This document shows positions 8,435 through 17,082 of a stretch of 43,732 nt of DNA, piece by piece. A program made the position numbers and the translations under genes. Each line of letters opens with the position of its first letter. Position 1 is the first letter of the stretch. The DNA comes from CADCVT01 sp036389485 (lineage in GTDB: Bacteria > Actinomycetota > Thermoleophilia > Solirubrobacterales > Solirubrobacteraceae). The stretch spans positions 1 through 43,732 of the forward strand of contig DASVPR010000010.1 of assembly GCA_036389485.1 (NCBI GenBank), in the 5' to 3' direction. The notes beneath the pieces are model-generated. The model made no database searches and had not been told where the DNA came from. It saw only the letters and a list, made by a program, of their open reading frames with translations.

Positions 8435-9651
8435 CGCCGCCGCGGCGGGCGCCGCACATAGTTGATGCGAGCGGCCGCGGCGTAGCGGCCGCCCCTCCGG
8501 CGCTTGGACCGCTTGCGCGGCCTGGGCTTCGGCTTGTTCGGCTGGCCGCTCGGCGGGCCGGCGCCGGGCTTGTCCTCCACCGCCGCCCCGGCGGACACGA
8601 AGCCGTGCGAGTCGAGCCACGCGTCGACCTTCTCGCGGACCTGGGGCGCCGCGGACTCGAACACGAGCGCGTGCCCGGCGTCGGCGAAGGCCTGGTAGGT
8701 GACCTCGGGGCTGGAGGTGTACGAGTCGCGCTGCGTCTCGCCGGCGCCGGGCTGGAACACCGAGTCCTTCTCGCCGAAGAGCAGCAGGATGGGAACGGCG
8801 ATCTCGCCGTTGTGCATCGAGTTGACGCCGGTCGCGGGCGTCAGCGACGCGGCGTCCCCGCACGGGTCGCGGTTGCGCATCGACGTGACCAGCGCGACCA
8901 CGTCGGGCGGCGCCGAGTTGAAGACGTTCTTCTGGAAGTCCTCCTCGGTCTGGCCGTAGTAGGCGTAGCCGCTCGCCTTGCCGTCCTCGTGCTGTTCACC
9001 GCCGGTGGTGCAGACGCCGCCCTGCGCGAAGGACTGCTCGACCGTGCGCTGCGAGAACCCGCTGTCGGCCCAGGCGAAGATCACCAACCCGTCGATCTTC
9101 ATGTCGGCGAACGAGTACGCGGCCAGCTCGGCCGCCGCCGCCCCGACGGAATGCCCCGCGAGGACGACCTTGTCGAACGCCGGCGACTGCTCGCCGCCGT
9201 ACTCGCCGGATCGCAGCTGCGCGACGATCTGCCGCGCCATGTCGGCGTGGGCCCCGAGGCACGTCATCGTCCCTTCCGGGTGGTCGCTGTCGTCGTAGCC
9301 CAGCCGGTCGACCACGACCGAGACGTGGCCCTGCTCCGCCTGCTGCGTGGCGTAGTCGAACGCGGGGATCTGCGTGAGGTTCCAGAAGAACTTGCCGAAC
9401 GAGTACTCGTGCAGGTACAGCGTCGTCGCGAGCCCCCGGCCGCGGGCGAGCGTCCCCTCCGGACCGATCAGCCGCCCGCGCAGCGTGTACTTCGCGCCGT
9501 CCGAGGGGCACGCCAGCCGGCTGCCGTTGACGTTGGCGACCTCGAACGAGACGGGCACCGACACGACGCGCTCGGCCGCGGCGGCGGACGGCGCCGCGAG
9601 CGCCGCGCACAGCGCCGCTGCGAGGAGGGCGACTCGGCTGCGCGCGCTCAT
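8431..9651 (-). CDS. secreted alpha/beta hydrolase with basic C-terminal tail
   Basis: 406 residues. Signal peptide of about 26 residues ending at an AAAAE site. The mature part is an alpha/beta hydrolase: nucleophile S168 in GHSVG, Asp D296 in FGEKDSVF, and His H327 in AGHALVFE form a credible triad in the right order. Cysteines at 48, 131, 214 and 264 suggest disulfides outside the cell. After about residue 365 the chain becomes a Pro/Lys/Arg tail (RPRKRSKRRRGGR and a final RRPPRRR) that could bind the wall or a polyanion. The ATG overlaps the stop of the upstream desaturase gene by four bases, so the two are co-translated. Esterase or lipase action is likely, but the substrate is not known. 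Confidence 0.85.
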   Translation of the reverse strand: MSARSRVALLAAALCAALAAPSAAAAERVVSVPVSFEVANVNGSRLACPSDGAKYTLRGRLIGPEGTLARGRGLATTLYLHEYSFGKFFWNLTQIPAFDYATQQAEQGHVSVVVDRLGYDDSDHPEGTMTCLGAHADMARQIVAQLRSGEYGGEQSPAFDKVVLAGHSVGAAAAELAAYSFADMKIDGLVIFAWADSGFSQRTVEQSFAQGGVCTTGGEQHEDGKASGYAYYGQTEEDFQKNVFNSAPPDVVALVTSMRNRDPCGDAASLTPATGVNSMHNGEIAVPILLLFGEKDSVFQPGAGETQRDSYTSSPEVTYQAFADAGHALVFESAAPQVREKVDAWLDSHGFVSAGAAVEDKPGAGPPSGQPNKPKPRPRKRSKRRRGGRYAAAARINYVRRPPRRR

Positions 9652-10634
9652 GCCGCCGCCGTCATCTCCGCGAACGTCGACGGCCGGCCGTCACGGCGCG
9701 GGAGGAAGTACCCGTAGCAGTGATGCGCCCGCGCGTAGTCCGCGTCGGCCTGGAGGATCCGGTGCGCCAGCGGCAGCCGGTAGTGCGGGATCCCGGGGAA
9801 CAGGTGGTGGACGAGGTGCAGGTTGTCGTTGTGGGGATACACGATCGCTCGGATGATCGGGTGCGGCACGTTGTTGCGCGCCAGTTCGAGCGGGTCCTCC
9901 TTGTCGTAGAGCCCTCCGTGCTCGGAGATCTCCGCGCAGTAGCGCAGCATCTGGAAGACCGTCAGGAACGGGAGGACCCAGTAGAGCAGGAAGCCGAGCC
10001 ACGCGCCCGTCAGCGTCAGGACCGTGGCGACGCCGATCCAGTACGCCCACAGCGCGACCGTCTCCGAGCGCGGCGTCTCGCTGTCGCGCACGAACGGCCG
10101 CAGCGTGCCCTTGAGGTAGGTCGGGATCTCGACGAGCAGGAGCATGCGCAGGAAGCGGCGGGCGACCTGCCCGCGCGGCAGCGGCAGGTCCTCCACGCCG
10201 AGCTCGCGGTAGCGGACGCGATCGGGGTCGTAGATGGGGTCGCCGAGCAGCCGGTGGTGCCGGCCGTGCGAACGGCGGTACGCGTGCATCGACGTGGCGA
10301 TCGGGAACGCGCACAGCATCATCCCCGCCCAGCGGTTGAGCCGCGGGTGGGCGAAGAGGAGCTTGTGCGACGCCTCGTGGACGAGGTTGTTGAGCGCGCG
10401 CATCCGCGACGCGATCGCGACGAGGGCGAGCGCGTGGACGACGAGCGAGCCCGTCAGCTCCGCGGCCGCGATCGCCGCCGCGATCACGCCGTAGTCGACC
10501 GCCAGGTACAGCGCGTTGTGCCAGTTGTCGCGCTTCTGCGCCTTGCGCAGGCGGGCGGTGATCAGCGAATCGAATCGCTTGCGCTGCGCACCCGTCCAGC
10601 TGAGCGTACGACTCCCTGTGACCCCCGCCTGCAC
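9648..10634 (-). CDS. membrane fatty-acid desaturase
   Basis: 328 residues, GTG start at 10634 with GGGGGAGAGA directly upstream. Integral-membrane di-iron desaturase/hydroxylase. The three histidine boxes are HEASH (86-90), HGRHH (123-127) and HLVHH (273-277), with hydrophobic helices around 42-78, 103-115 and 193-230. DesA/FADS-like enzymes insert a double bond in lipid acyl chains, but sphingolipid or carotenoid-modifying relatives share these boxes. It lies directly upstream of, and overlaps, a secreted hydrolase gene, so a joint part in envelope lipid turnover is possible. Its electron donor is not encoded nearby. Confidence 0.92.
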   Translation of the reverse strand: MQAGVTGSRTLSWTGAQRKRFDSLITARLRKAQKRDNWHNALYLAVDYGVIAAAIAAAELTGSLVVHALALVAIASRMRALNNLVHEASHKLLFAHPRLNRWAGMMLCAFPIATSMHAYRRSHGRHHRLLGDPIYDPDRVRYRELGVEDLPLPRGQVARRFLRMLLLVEIPTYLKGTLRPFVRDSETPRSETVALWAYWIGVATVLTLTGAWLGFLLYWVLPFLTVFQMLRYCAEISEHGGLYDKEDPLELARNNVPHPIIRAIVYPHNDNLHLVHHLFPGIPHYRLPLAHRILQADADYARAHHCYGYFLPRRDGRPSTFAEMTAAA

Positions 10635-10650
10635 TCTCTCCCCCTCGCGG

Positions 10651-12270
10651 CTACGGCACCGACGGCTTCGGGACGGTGATACCGCTCTGGCCCGCCGAGT
10701 ATTCGAAGACCGCCATGTTCACGGGGTTGCCGTTGAAGTTGGACGAGTTCGTGAAGAACACTCGGCTGCCGACGAACGCGACGTCCGCGACGGTGTCGTA
10801 CGCGATGTCCGCGGTCAGCCGCTGGAACGGGTTGCCCCGGCGCTGCAGGACCTGGCCGGTGGGCGAGATGACGACGAACCCCGTCCGCGTCCCGTCGCCG
10901 GCCTCCGCGATGTAGATGTTGCCCGAGGACGAGATGGCCAGCGAGTCCGGGCCCTCGTTCGGCAGGCTCGTCCAGATGGTCTGGAGCGTCCCGGGCGTTC
11001 CGTTCGCGTTGATCGGCAGCTTGTAGACCTTGCCCTGCAGGCCGTCGAGCGCGCCGAGCGGCTGCGAGTTGGACACGATGAAGACGAGCGTCTGGCCGTC
11101 GGCCATCGTCCGGATCCCGTTCGGGCCGATGAAGCTCGCCAGGCGGTCGTCGTCGAACCACTTCTGCGCCTGGCCGCCGCCCGGCGGGATCTTCCAGATC
11201 GTTCCCTGCGTCGTGTCGGTGACGTAGAGCGTCCCGTTCGAGGTGAACGCGGCGCCGTTGGGCAGCGGCTTGCGGTCGCCGAACTCGATCGGCTCGTTCG
11301 AGCAGTTGCCCGTCGCGCCGATCGGCGTGCCGTTCAGCGCGCAGGGCTTGAGGTCGGGGATCGTCGCGTACGTCGACTGCGCCCCGGTCGCGGGGTCGAG
11401 CCGCACCACGCGCGCCGGGTTGACGTCGGTGATGTAGAGCCGGCCTGCGCTGTCGAGCGCGATGCCGGTCAGGCCGTGCGCCTCCGCGTTGCGCTGCCCG
11501 GCGATCGTCCAGCTGTTGGTGATCGCCCCGTTCGCCGTGTTGATCGCGTAGACCCGCGACGGGTCGAGCGAGGGCGGCGGCCGGTCGGCCAGGACCGACA
11601 GCGCGGTCGTGAACGTCCCGACGTAGAGCCTCGTGCCGTCGGCGCTCGCGGCGATCGGGTCCGGATGGCCCGGCGACCCCGGCCCGAACGGCAGCTTCGT
11701 GAGCACCTTCGGGTTCGCCGGGCTGAACGGGATCGAGAACGCGCCCACGAACGTGAGCCGGTGGACGAAAGGCTCGTCGTAGCCGCACGGCCGGCCGCCG
11801 CCGTCGAGCTTCCAGTCGACCTTCGGCGACTCGGTCGTGTCGATGATGAACTTGCCGGGCTGGTTGGCGGTGTACGTGATGCGGTAGGGCCGCGTCTCGG
11901 TCAGCCCGCCCGGCAGCGTGAACCGCATCGTCCCCGACAGGCGCCCCTCGCCCTGGAGGTACTGGCCGCCGCCGTCGCTGCAGCCCATGACGTAGAGGTA
12001 CGAGCCCGGGGCCGAGAGCTGGACGGTCATCGTCTGGGCGAGGTCCGGCCGCGTGCAGGTGGCGGTTCCGCTCACGTCGCGCGTCCAGCTCTTGCTCCAG
12101 GGGTTCTCGCCAAAGACGACGTTGTAGCCGCCGGGCCAGGTGTCGTCGAGCGTCAGGCCGAGGTCGACGATGGTGCACGTCAAGCCGCCCGCGTCGGCGC
12201 GCGCGTTCGGCGCGGCGACGAGCGTCATCGTGAGCAGCACGGCGAGCGCCGCGAGCAGCAGGCTCCTCAT
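10651..12270 (-). CDS. secreted NHL/SMP-30-like beta-propeller protein
   Basis: 539 residues from ATG 12270 (GGGGGAG eight bases upstream). Signal peptide MRSLLLAALAVLLTMTLVAA with cleavage near ARA-DAGG. Residues about 30-170 form a Cys-containing N-terminal domain. From about 180 onwards come propeller-like blades: GIALDSAGRLYITDV, AAFTSNGTLYVTD, LAISSSGNIYIAEAGDG, each a hydrophobic-G-xLYV(T/A)D repeat seen in NHL and SMP-30/gluconolactonase proteins. Enzymatic activity is not evident; it may be a sugar-lactonase-like or adhesion protein. The 71-base gap (12271-12341) to the upstream gene holds an imperfect dyad around CCTCGT...ACGAGAGG. Confidence 0.78.
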   Translation of the reverse strand: MRSLLLAALAVLLTMTLVAAPNARADAGGLTCTIVDLGLTLDDTWPGGYNVVFGENPWSKSWTRDVSGTATCTRPDLAQTMTVQLSAPGSYLYVMGCSDGGGQYLQGEGRLSGTMRFTLPGGLTETRPYRITYTANQPGKFIIDTTESPKVDWKLDGGGRPCGYDEPFVHRLTFVGAFSIPFSPANPKVLTKLPFGPGSPGHPDPIAASADGTRLYVGTFTTALSVLADRPPPSLDPSRVYAINTANGAITNSWTIAGQRNAEAHGLTGIALDSAGRLYITDVNPARVVRLDPATGAQSTYATIPDLKPCALNGTPIGATGNCSNEPIEFGDRKPLPNGAAFTSNGTLYVTDTTQGTIWKIPPGGGQAQKWFDDDRLASFIGPNGIRTMADGQTLVFIVSNSQPLGALDGLQGKVYKLPINANGTPGTLQTIWTSLPNEGPDSLAISSSGNIYIAEAGDGTRTGFVVISPTGQVLQRRGNPFQRLTADIAYDTVADVAFVGSRVFFTNSSNFNGNPVNMAVFEYSAGQSGITVPKPSVP

Positions 12271-12341
12271 TGTCGACTCCCCCCTCGTTGGCGTCAGTGC
12301 CTTACGAGAGGGAGAACGACTGATCGGTCGCGAACTTGCGC

Positions 12342-14531
12342 CTATTGGCCGGTGCTCGCGCCCTCGTAGCCGTCGGCGAAGCAGGGGCCGCCGCAGACGT
12401 CGACGATCCTCCCGTCGACGCGCAGGAACTCGGACTTCTGCTGCCGGGCCGCCGGGCTGCGCCGCGGGTGCTCGTGCGGGTCGCAGCCGAGGCGCGGGGG
12501 CACGTTCCCCGCGGGCGGCGAGGGCGTGCCGTGATCCCGGCGGCTGTCGCACGCCGTGATCCGCTCCGGCGCCCCGCGGTAGGGCCCGTCGTCCCAGAAG
12601 ACCACGCCGGAGCCGGTCGCGCTGTAGCCCAGCGGGCCGAGCGAGTCGACGCCGTAGAACAGCGGGCCGAACGGGCGGTCCGGGTAGGGGCGGTCGCGGA
12701 AGCGGTCGCGGCCCGGCTCGAGCAGCGGCTGGTGGACGCGCGCGCCGATCGTGCGCGCCTCGACCTCGGTCGTCACGTCCGCGACCTGGTGGTCGCCGAA
12801 CCCGACGTGCAGCAGGACGTCGTGCACCGGCGTGTTCGGCAGCGGGTCGTGTGTCATGTGGTGCGCGTAGCCGTTCGGGTCGCTGCGATCCCACAGCATC
12901 TGCATGAGCCCGAGGATCAGCGGCCGCTCGAGCTCGTTCGGGTAGTTGTCGTAGAGCCCGCCGTCGGTCTCGGCGCCCTCGAAGTTGCCGTGCGCGTAGG
13001 TGTCGAAGTCGACGCTGCGGCGCAGCAGCGTGGAGTAGTTCATCCCCGGCACGCCGAGGACCGACCGGCGGATGTCCGGCGAGATCGCGGTCAGCGCGCC
13101 GCCGTAGATGCCGCCCTGCGAGTTGCCGTCGTAGAACAGCGCGCTGCGGTCGATGTTCAGGCCGGCGAAGGCGGGGTCGGTGAAGATGCCCTGGCTGTGC
13201 AGCATCGCGCGGCCGAGGAACAGGAACCCGAGGAAGCCCTGCTGGACGTGGTCGGTGAGCGCCGGGAACCTCGAGAGGTCCTGGAGGATCTGCAGGATCG
13301 TCGGGATGTCGTGGAGCGCCATCCCGTTCCAGTCCACGGCGCAGAACAGGAAGCCGTGCTCCGCGCCGAGGTCCTTCAGCTGGCCCTGGTTGATCTCACT
13401 CTGCCCACCGAGCAGCCCGTGCCCGTAGAGCGCCGGGCGCAGCGGCCCGTCGTGGCGCGGGATGTTGCACGTGAAGTCGTAGACCGCGGTGTTGCCCGGC
13501 AGCTGCACCGGGACGAGCCCGTCGGTGCCGGGGGCGTAGCGGAACTGGCCGCCCGGCGCACAGCCCGGCGTGTCGAGGAAGCACGGCACCGTGATCTGGC
13601 CGTGCACCTGGCGCTTGAGCGGCCCGGTCTCGAAGTCCGTGATCCCGTCGACCATCGCGACGTCGTCGGGGATCTGCGACGTCGGCGACTCGTCCGGCAG
13701 GTCCGGGTTGAGCGCCCACGTCGGCGACGCGCCCGCGATCTTGTGGTCGGCGAGGTTGTGGTCGCCGAGCGCCTCGAACGCGCGGTCGCGGATGGAGAGC
13801 ATCCGGTTCGTCGTGCTCTGCGCGCTCGCGACGGTGAAGTCCCACGCGAGGAAGAGGTTCTTGTTGCGCGGCACGCCGGCCTTCGTCAGCGCGCCGAGGA
13901 TCGCGCTCATGTGCGCCGCGCGCGCGTCGGTCGCGCGGCCCTCGCGGTACTTCGCGAACGCCGCGCCGGCGGGGATCGCGTTCCCGCTCGCGTCCTTGAG
14001 GTTGCGCAGGGCGACGATGTAGCGCTCGCCCTCGGCGAAGTTCACCGCGGGGCGGATGAAGAGGTTGCGGTTCGCCGGGTCGGCGGGGTTCGAGTCGATC
14101 TCCGCCCAGACCAGGTGGCGCTGCAGCGTGCGCGCGTTGATGACGACGACCGACGAGTTGGTGTCGAGCGAGCGGGCCGGGTCGTCGATCGGCGGCAGGT
14201 TCGAGTTGCGGAACGCCTGGATGGTGTCGAGGCCGGGGACGCGCGTGAAGATCGCCTGCCCCGGGCTGAAGCCGTCGCTGTAGTTGAAGTCGCTCGCCTC
14301 GATCGGCTTGCCGAAGCGGTTCTTCGGCATGAGGAGGTCGTTGAACGCGATGCGGCGCCCCGTCTCGGTCGTGGGGTCGGCCTCGGTGAAGAAGTCGTTG
14401 GGGAACGGCTGCAGGCAGACCGCGGGGTCGAGCGGGTCGCATTGCGTCGTGGGGACGGTCTGGGCCTGGGCGACGGGCGCGAGCATCAGTGCCAGCGCCA
14501 CGCCGAGGAGAGCGCGGGGCAGTCGGAGCAT
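12342..14531 (-). CDS. large secreted alpha/beta-hydrolase-like protein
   Basis: 729 residues from ATG 14531; a GTG nine codons upstream is less convincing because MLRLPRALLGVALALM begins a normal signal peptide ending in AQAQ. The central part resembles a bacterial lipase or virulence-factor-type hydrolase: ALYGHGLLGG matches an oxyanion-loop strand, and YDGNSQGGIYGG carries a GNSQG nucleophile elbow with Ser. Downstream VLLHVGFGDHQV contains a plausible acid and a His. The C-terminus is Pro/His/Cys rich (CGGPCF near the end). The N-terminal third (LDPAVCLQPFPNDFF, NRNLFIRPAVNFAEG) looks like the Ig-like front of large extracellular lipases. Substrate unknown. Confidence 0.72.
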   Translation of the reverse strand: MLRLPRALLGVALALMLAPVAQAQTVPTTQCDPLDPAVCLQPFPNDFFTEADPTTETGRRIAFNDLLMPKNRFGKPIEASDFNYSDGFSPGQAIFTRVPGLDTIQAFRNSNLPPIDDPARSLDTNSSVVVINARTLQRHLVWAEIDSNPADPANRNLFIRPAVNFAEGERYIVALRNLKDASGNAIPAGAAFAKYREGRATDARAAHMSAILGALTKAGVPRNKNLFLAWDFTVASAQSTTNRMLSIRDRAFEALGDHNLADHKIAGASPTWALNPDLPDESPTSQIPDDVAMVDGITDFETGPLKRQVHGQITVPCFLDTPGCAPGGQFRYAPGTDGLVPVQLPGNTAVYDFTCNIPRHDGPLRPALYGHGLLGGQSEINQGQLKDLGAEHGFLFCAVDWNGMALHDIPTILQILQDLSRFPALTDHVQQGFLGFLFLGRAMLHSQGIFTDPAFAGLNIDRSALFYDGNSQGGIYGGALTAISPDIRRSVLGVPGMNYSTLLRRSVDFDTYAHGNFEGAETDGGLYDNYPNELERPLILGLMQMLWDRSDPNGYAHHMTHDPLPNTPVHDVLLHVGFGDHQVADVTTEVEARTIGARVHQPLLEPGRDRFRDRPYPDRPFGPLFYGVDSLGPLGYSATGSGVVFWDDGPYRGAPERITACDSRRDHGTPSPPAGNVPPRLGCDPHEHPRRSPAARQQKSEFLRVDGRIVDVCGGPCFADGYEGASTGQ

Positions 14532-14574
14532 GCTCTTTTGAACGCCGGCGTTCCCCACTTCTTGCGGAAAACGC

Positions 14575-14604
14575 TTGACCGCGCCCGCGCGGGTGCGAAA
14601 GGGT
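14575..14604 (+). promoter_or_regulatory. promoter of AIM24 gene, leaderless arrangement
   Basis: TTGACC (14575-14580), 18-base spacer, AAGGGT (14599-14604), then seven bases to the ATG at 14612. Transcription would begin at or next to the start codon. It lies in the 80-base divergent gap to the secreted hydrolase gene. Confidence 0.5.
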
Positions 14605-14611
14605 CGGGGCC

Positions 14612-15331
14612 ATGCAGACCACTCTCGCGCAGTTCCGCGAAACCGAATCCAGCGAGAGCTTCTCGCTGCAGAACTCCAAGCTCCTCAAGGTCGAGCTCAA
14701 CCAGGTCACGATCCAGGCCAAGCTCGGCTCGATGGTCGCCTACCAGGGCGACGTGAAGTTCGAGCATGCCGGCTCCGGCGGCATGGGCCGGATGCTCAAG
14801 AAGGCGGTCACCGGCGAGGGCCAGTCGCTGATGAAGATGACCGGCACCGGCGAGGTCTTCCTGGCCGACCAGGCGCAGGACATCCACCTGATCTACCTCG
14901 AGAACGACAAGGTCACGGTCAACGGGCCGAACCTGCTCGCGTTCGACGCGGGGATCGACTGGGACATCGAGCGCGTCCAGGGCGCGAGCGGCATGATGGG
15001 CGGCGGCCTGTTCAACACCTCGCTGCAGGGCACCGGCTGGGTCGCGATCCTCTCCGACGGCCCGCCCGTGCTGCTGAACGTCGCCTCGGCCCCCACGTTC
15101 GCCGACGCGCAGGCCGCGATCACGTGGTCCTCCGGCGTCACGACCTCGATGAAGACCGACGTCAACCTGAAGACACTCATCGGCCGCGGCTCGGGCGAGA
15201 GCGTCCAGATGGCGTTCCAGGGTCAGGGCTGGGTGCTGGTGCAGCCGTCCGAGGGCCGGATCGGCGTCGCGGCGCCGGGCGCGGGCGGCGGCGGCGCCGC
15301 GGGCGGGCTCGGCGGGCTGCTTCGCGGCTAG
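14612..15331 (+). CDS. AIM24 family protein
   Basis: 239 residues. Recognised as AIM24/TIGR00266-like by the repeated beta-strand pattern: VELNQVTIQAKLGSMVAYQGDV, GEGQSLMKMTGTGEVFLAD, NGPNLLAFDAGIDWDIERV and FQGQGWVLVQPSEG. These proteins form a double-psi or jelly-roll-like beta fold; bacterial members have no settled function, and mitochondrial AIM24 is linked to the MICOS complex. There is no signal peptide, so it is cytosolic. The Gly/Ala-rich C-terminal 25 residues are a flexible tail. It stands as a single gene with its own promoter; the next gene, an HxlR regulator, has a separate start region. Confidence 0.85.
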   Translation: MQTTLAQFRETESSESFSLQNSKLLKVELNQVTIQAKLGSMVAYQGDVKFEHAGSGGMGRMLKKAVTGEGQSLMKMTGTGEVFLADQAQDIHLIYLENDKVTVNGPNLLAFDAGIDWDIERVQGASGMMGGGLFNTSLQGTGWVAILSDGPPVLLNVASAPTFADAQAAITWSSGVTTSMKTDVNLKTLIGRGSGESVQMAFQGQGWVLVQPSEGRIGVAAPGAGGGGAAGGLGGLLRG

Positions 15332-15338
15332 ACCCCCG

Positions 15339-15355
15339 ACTTCATCTAGTAAAGT
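15339..15355. promoter_or_regulatory. dyad overlapping the HxlR gene -10, candidate autoregulatory operator
   Basis: Seventeen-base imperfect palindrome ACTTcAtctagTaAAGT. Its right half contains TAAAGT (15350-15355), a -10-like element eight bases before the ATG at 15364. It is an AT-rich island in GC-rich DNA. Repression by the HxlR protein encoded just downstream is the obvious hypothesis. Confidence 0.5.
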
Positions 15356-15363
15356 GTTGGCTG

Positions 15364-15702
15364 ATGCCGGTCGATTCGTCGTGTCCCGTCTGTCGCACCG
15401 CCGACCTCGTGTGCGGCAAGTGGACGCTGCTCCTGGTCCGGGAGCTGGCGGAGGGCACGTCGCGGTTCTGTGAGCTCGAGCGCTCGCTGACCGGCATCAG
15501 CCCGCGCACCCTGTCGCTGCGGTTGCGGGCGCTGGAGGAGGAGGGGATCGTGGAGCGCCAGACGTTCCCCGAGGTCCCTCCGCGCGTCGAGTACGCGCTC
15601 ACGGCGAAGGGCCGTGCGCTGCTGCCGATCATCGAGGACATGCGGGCCTGGGGCTCGCTGTGGCTCGATGGCGAGTGCGCGGCTCAGCCGGTCGCGGCGT
15701 AG
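15364..15702 (+). CDS. HxlR-family transcriptional regulator
   Basis: 112 residues. Winged helix-turn-helix of the HxlR type: CPVCRTADLVCGKWTLLLVREL is the classic first helix with conserved C and KW, ISPRTLSLRLRALEEEGIVER is the recognition helix plus start of the wing, and YALTAKGRALLPII closes the wing. Three cysteines within the first 17 residues (7, 10 and 17) suggest thiol or electrophile sensing, as in HypR/QorR-like members. A palindrome overlaps its own -10, so autoregulation is likely. Target genes could include its neighbours AIM24 or the hypothetical gene downstream. Confidence 0.92.
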   Translation: MPVDSSCPVCRTADLVCGKWTLLLVRELAEGTSRFCELERSLTGISPRTLSLRLRALEEEGIVERQTFPEVPPRVEYALTAKGRALLPIIEDMRAWGSLWLDGECAAQPVAA

Positions 15703-15759
15703 CGCACGACCCCTTGCGGCCGGGAGGACCGGCCGCCGGCGCGACGAACCGCCTCGGTC

Positions 15760-17028
15760 ATGCGCCACCGCAAGCTGCACACCGCCCTGCGCGCGTTCGC
15801 CGACGCCGCCGCCGCCGCGCTGGCCGCCGATGTTGCCGAGGGGCACGAGGTTCCGTTCGAGCTCGCCTCCCAGGGCGGGCGCCGCGGGGTTGCGCCGCTC
15901 TACTGCTACCGCCCGCTGACGGGCGCGTTCATCCGCGAGCGGCTGGGGTCGCTCGCGCGCCTCGCCTCGTACGCCCCGGCGGCGCAGGCGCTGGAGGAGC
16001 TCGACGGGCTCGAGGCCTACCTCCGCGCGCGCGCCGAGCCGCGGATCCCGCGCGACCCGCGCGACCGCGCCGACGCCGCGCTGCGCACGTTCCTCGACCG
16101 GCTGTTCGACGGGTCCTCCGACTTCGAGCTGACGCAGGATCGCTTCGCGCGCGCCTACGGCGAGCTCGAGGCGGCGGTGGTCGACCGGCGGACGCCGGTC
16201 GTGACGCTCGTCGTCGGGCTGCCCGGGCTGCGGCTCGCGTCGCCGGAGGTGGCGCTCGCCGACGGCGTCACGCTGGCGGCCGCCGACGCCGTGCCCGAGG
16301 CGCCGCGCGACGCCGCCTGGCTCTCGGCGCAGGGCGACGTGCCGAACACGCTGGCCGTCCTGACGCTGGCCGATGCGCTCGAGGCCGACGGCGCGCCGGC
16401 ACGGCTGCGGCGGCTCGTGCGCGCGCTGCGGCTGTACGACGCCGGCGCGGTCGGGCTGGCGCCCGTCGCGTGGGCGCGGCTCGACGAGGGGCCGTGGCAG
16501 CTGGTGGACCTCGCGGGCGGGTCGCCGGCGCGGCCGGGGGCGCCGCTGACGATCGCGGCCGAGCAGGAGGACGAGCTGCGGGCGTTCGTGTCGCTCGCGG
16601 CGCGCCGGATGCCGCGCGGCGGCGAGCTGGCCTGGGCGCTGCGCCGGTTCGACCTCGCGTTCGAGCGGCCGGAGCCCGGGGAGGCGGTGACCGACCTGCT
16701 GCTCGCGCTGCGCGCGCTGCTCGAGCCGGAGGGGCCGGACAGCGGCCGGCTCTCCGAGCGGCTCGCGGCGCTGTGCGCGGCCGAGGAGGAGCGCGACGCC
16801 CTCATCGAGCGCGCCGACCACGCGATCGCGCTCGAGCGAGCGATCGTCGCCGGCCTGGCGCCACCGGCCTCCGGAGTCGAGGACCTGGTCGACGAGCTGA
16901 CCGAGCACCTCCGCGCGCTCCTCGGCGACGCGCTCTGCGGCCACCTGGACACGGACCTCGCCGCGGCGGCCGACGCGCTGCTGGAGGCGGCCGAGCCGCA
17001 GCACGTGGAGGGGGAGCCCGCCGCTTGA
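15760..17028 (+). CDS. conserved-looking hypothetical cytosolic protein
   Basis: 422 residues, not recognised. No signal peptide or membrane helix. The composition is rich in Ala, Arg, Glu, Asp and Leu and predicts mostly helices: an N-terminal helical block (1-120), a mixed segment with VVTLVVGLPGLRLASPEV (about 146-165), and C-terminal helices including DEREALIERA-like acidic/basic heptads. Codon use matches neighbours, so it is a real gene. Placed between the HxlR regulator and the four-cysteine secreted pair with no overlap; the 57-base upstream gap shows no clear ribosome site. Confidence 0.65.
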   Translation: MRHRKLHTALRAFADAAAAALAADVAEGHEVPFELASQGGRRGVAPLYCYRPLTGAFIRERLGSLARLASYAPAAQALEELDGLEAYLRARAEPRIPRDPRDRADAALRTFLDRLFDGSSDFELTQDRFARAYGELEAAVVDRRTPVVTLVVGLPGLRLASPEVALADGVTLAAADAVPEAPRDAAWLSAQGDVPNTLAVLTLADALEADGAPARLRRLVRALRLYDAGAVGLAPVAWARLDEGPWQLVDLAGGSPARPGAPLTIAAEQEDELRAFVSLAARRMPRGGELAWALRRFDLAFERPEPGEAVTDLLLALRALLEPEGPDSGRLSERLAALCAAEEERDALIERADHAIALERAIVAGLAPPASGVEDLVDELTEHLRALLGDALCGHLDTDLAAAADALLEAAEPQHVEGEPAA

Positions 17029-17047
17029 CGCCGCCGCGGTCCCCGTC

Positions 17048-17076
17048 TTGACACCGGAGGCCGGTGCATCGACGAT
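17048..17076 (+). promoter_or_regulatory. promoter with dyad in spacer, leaderless arrangement
   Basis: A perfect TTGACA (17048-17053), 17-base spacer, GACGAT (17071-17076), then six bases to GTG 17083. A perfect dyad CACCGG-AGG-CCGGTG (17052-17066) overlaps the -35 and spacer, a typical repressor position. Confidence 0.6.
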
Positions 17077-17082
17077 GGCCGG

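Noticed and set aside
17058..17066. Terminator hairpin before the four-cysteine genes
   Set aside because: The dyad sits between a perfect -35 and a -10 of a promoter, and its loop is only three bases; operator is more likely.
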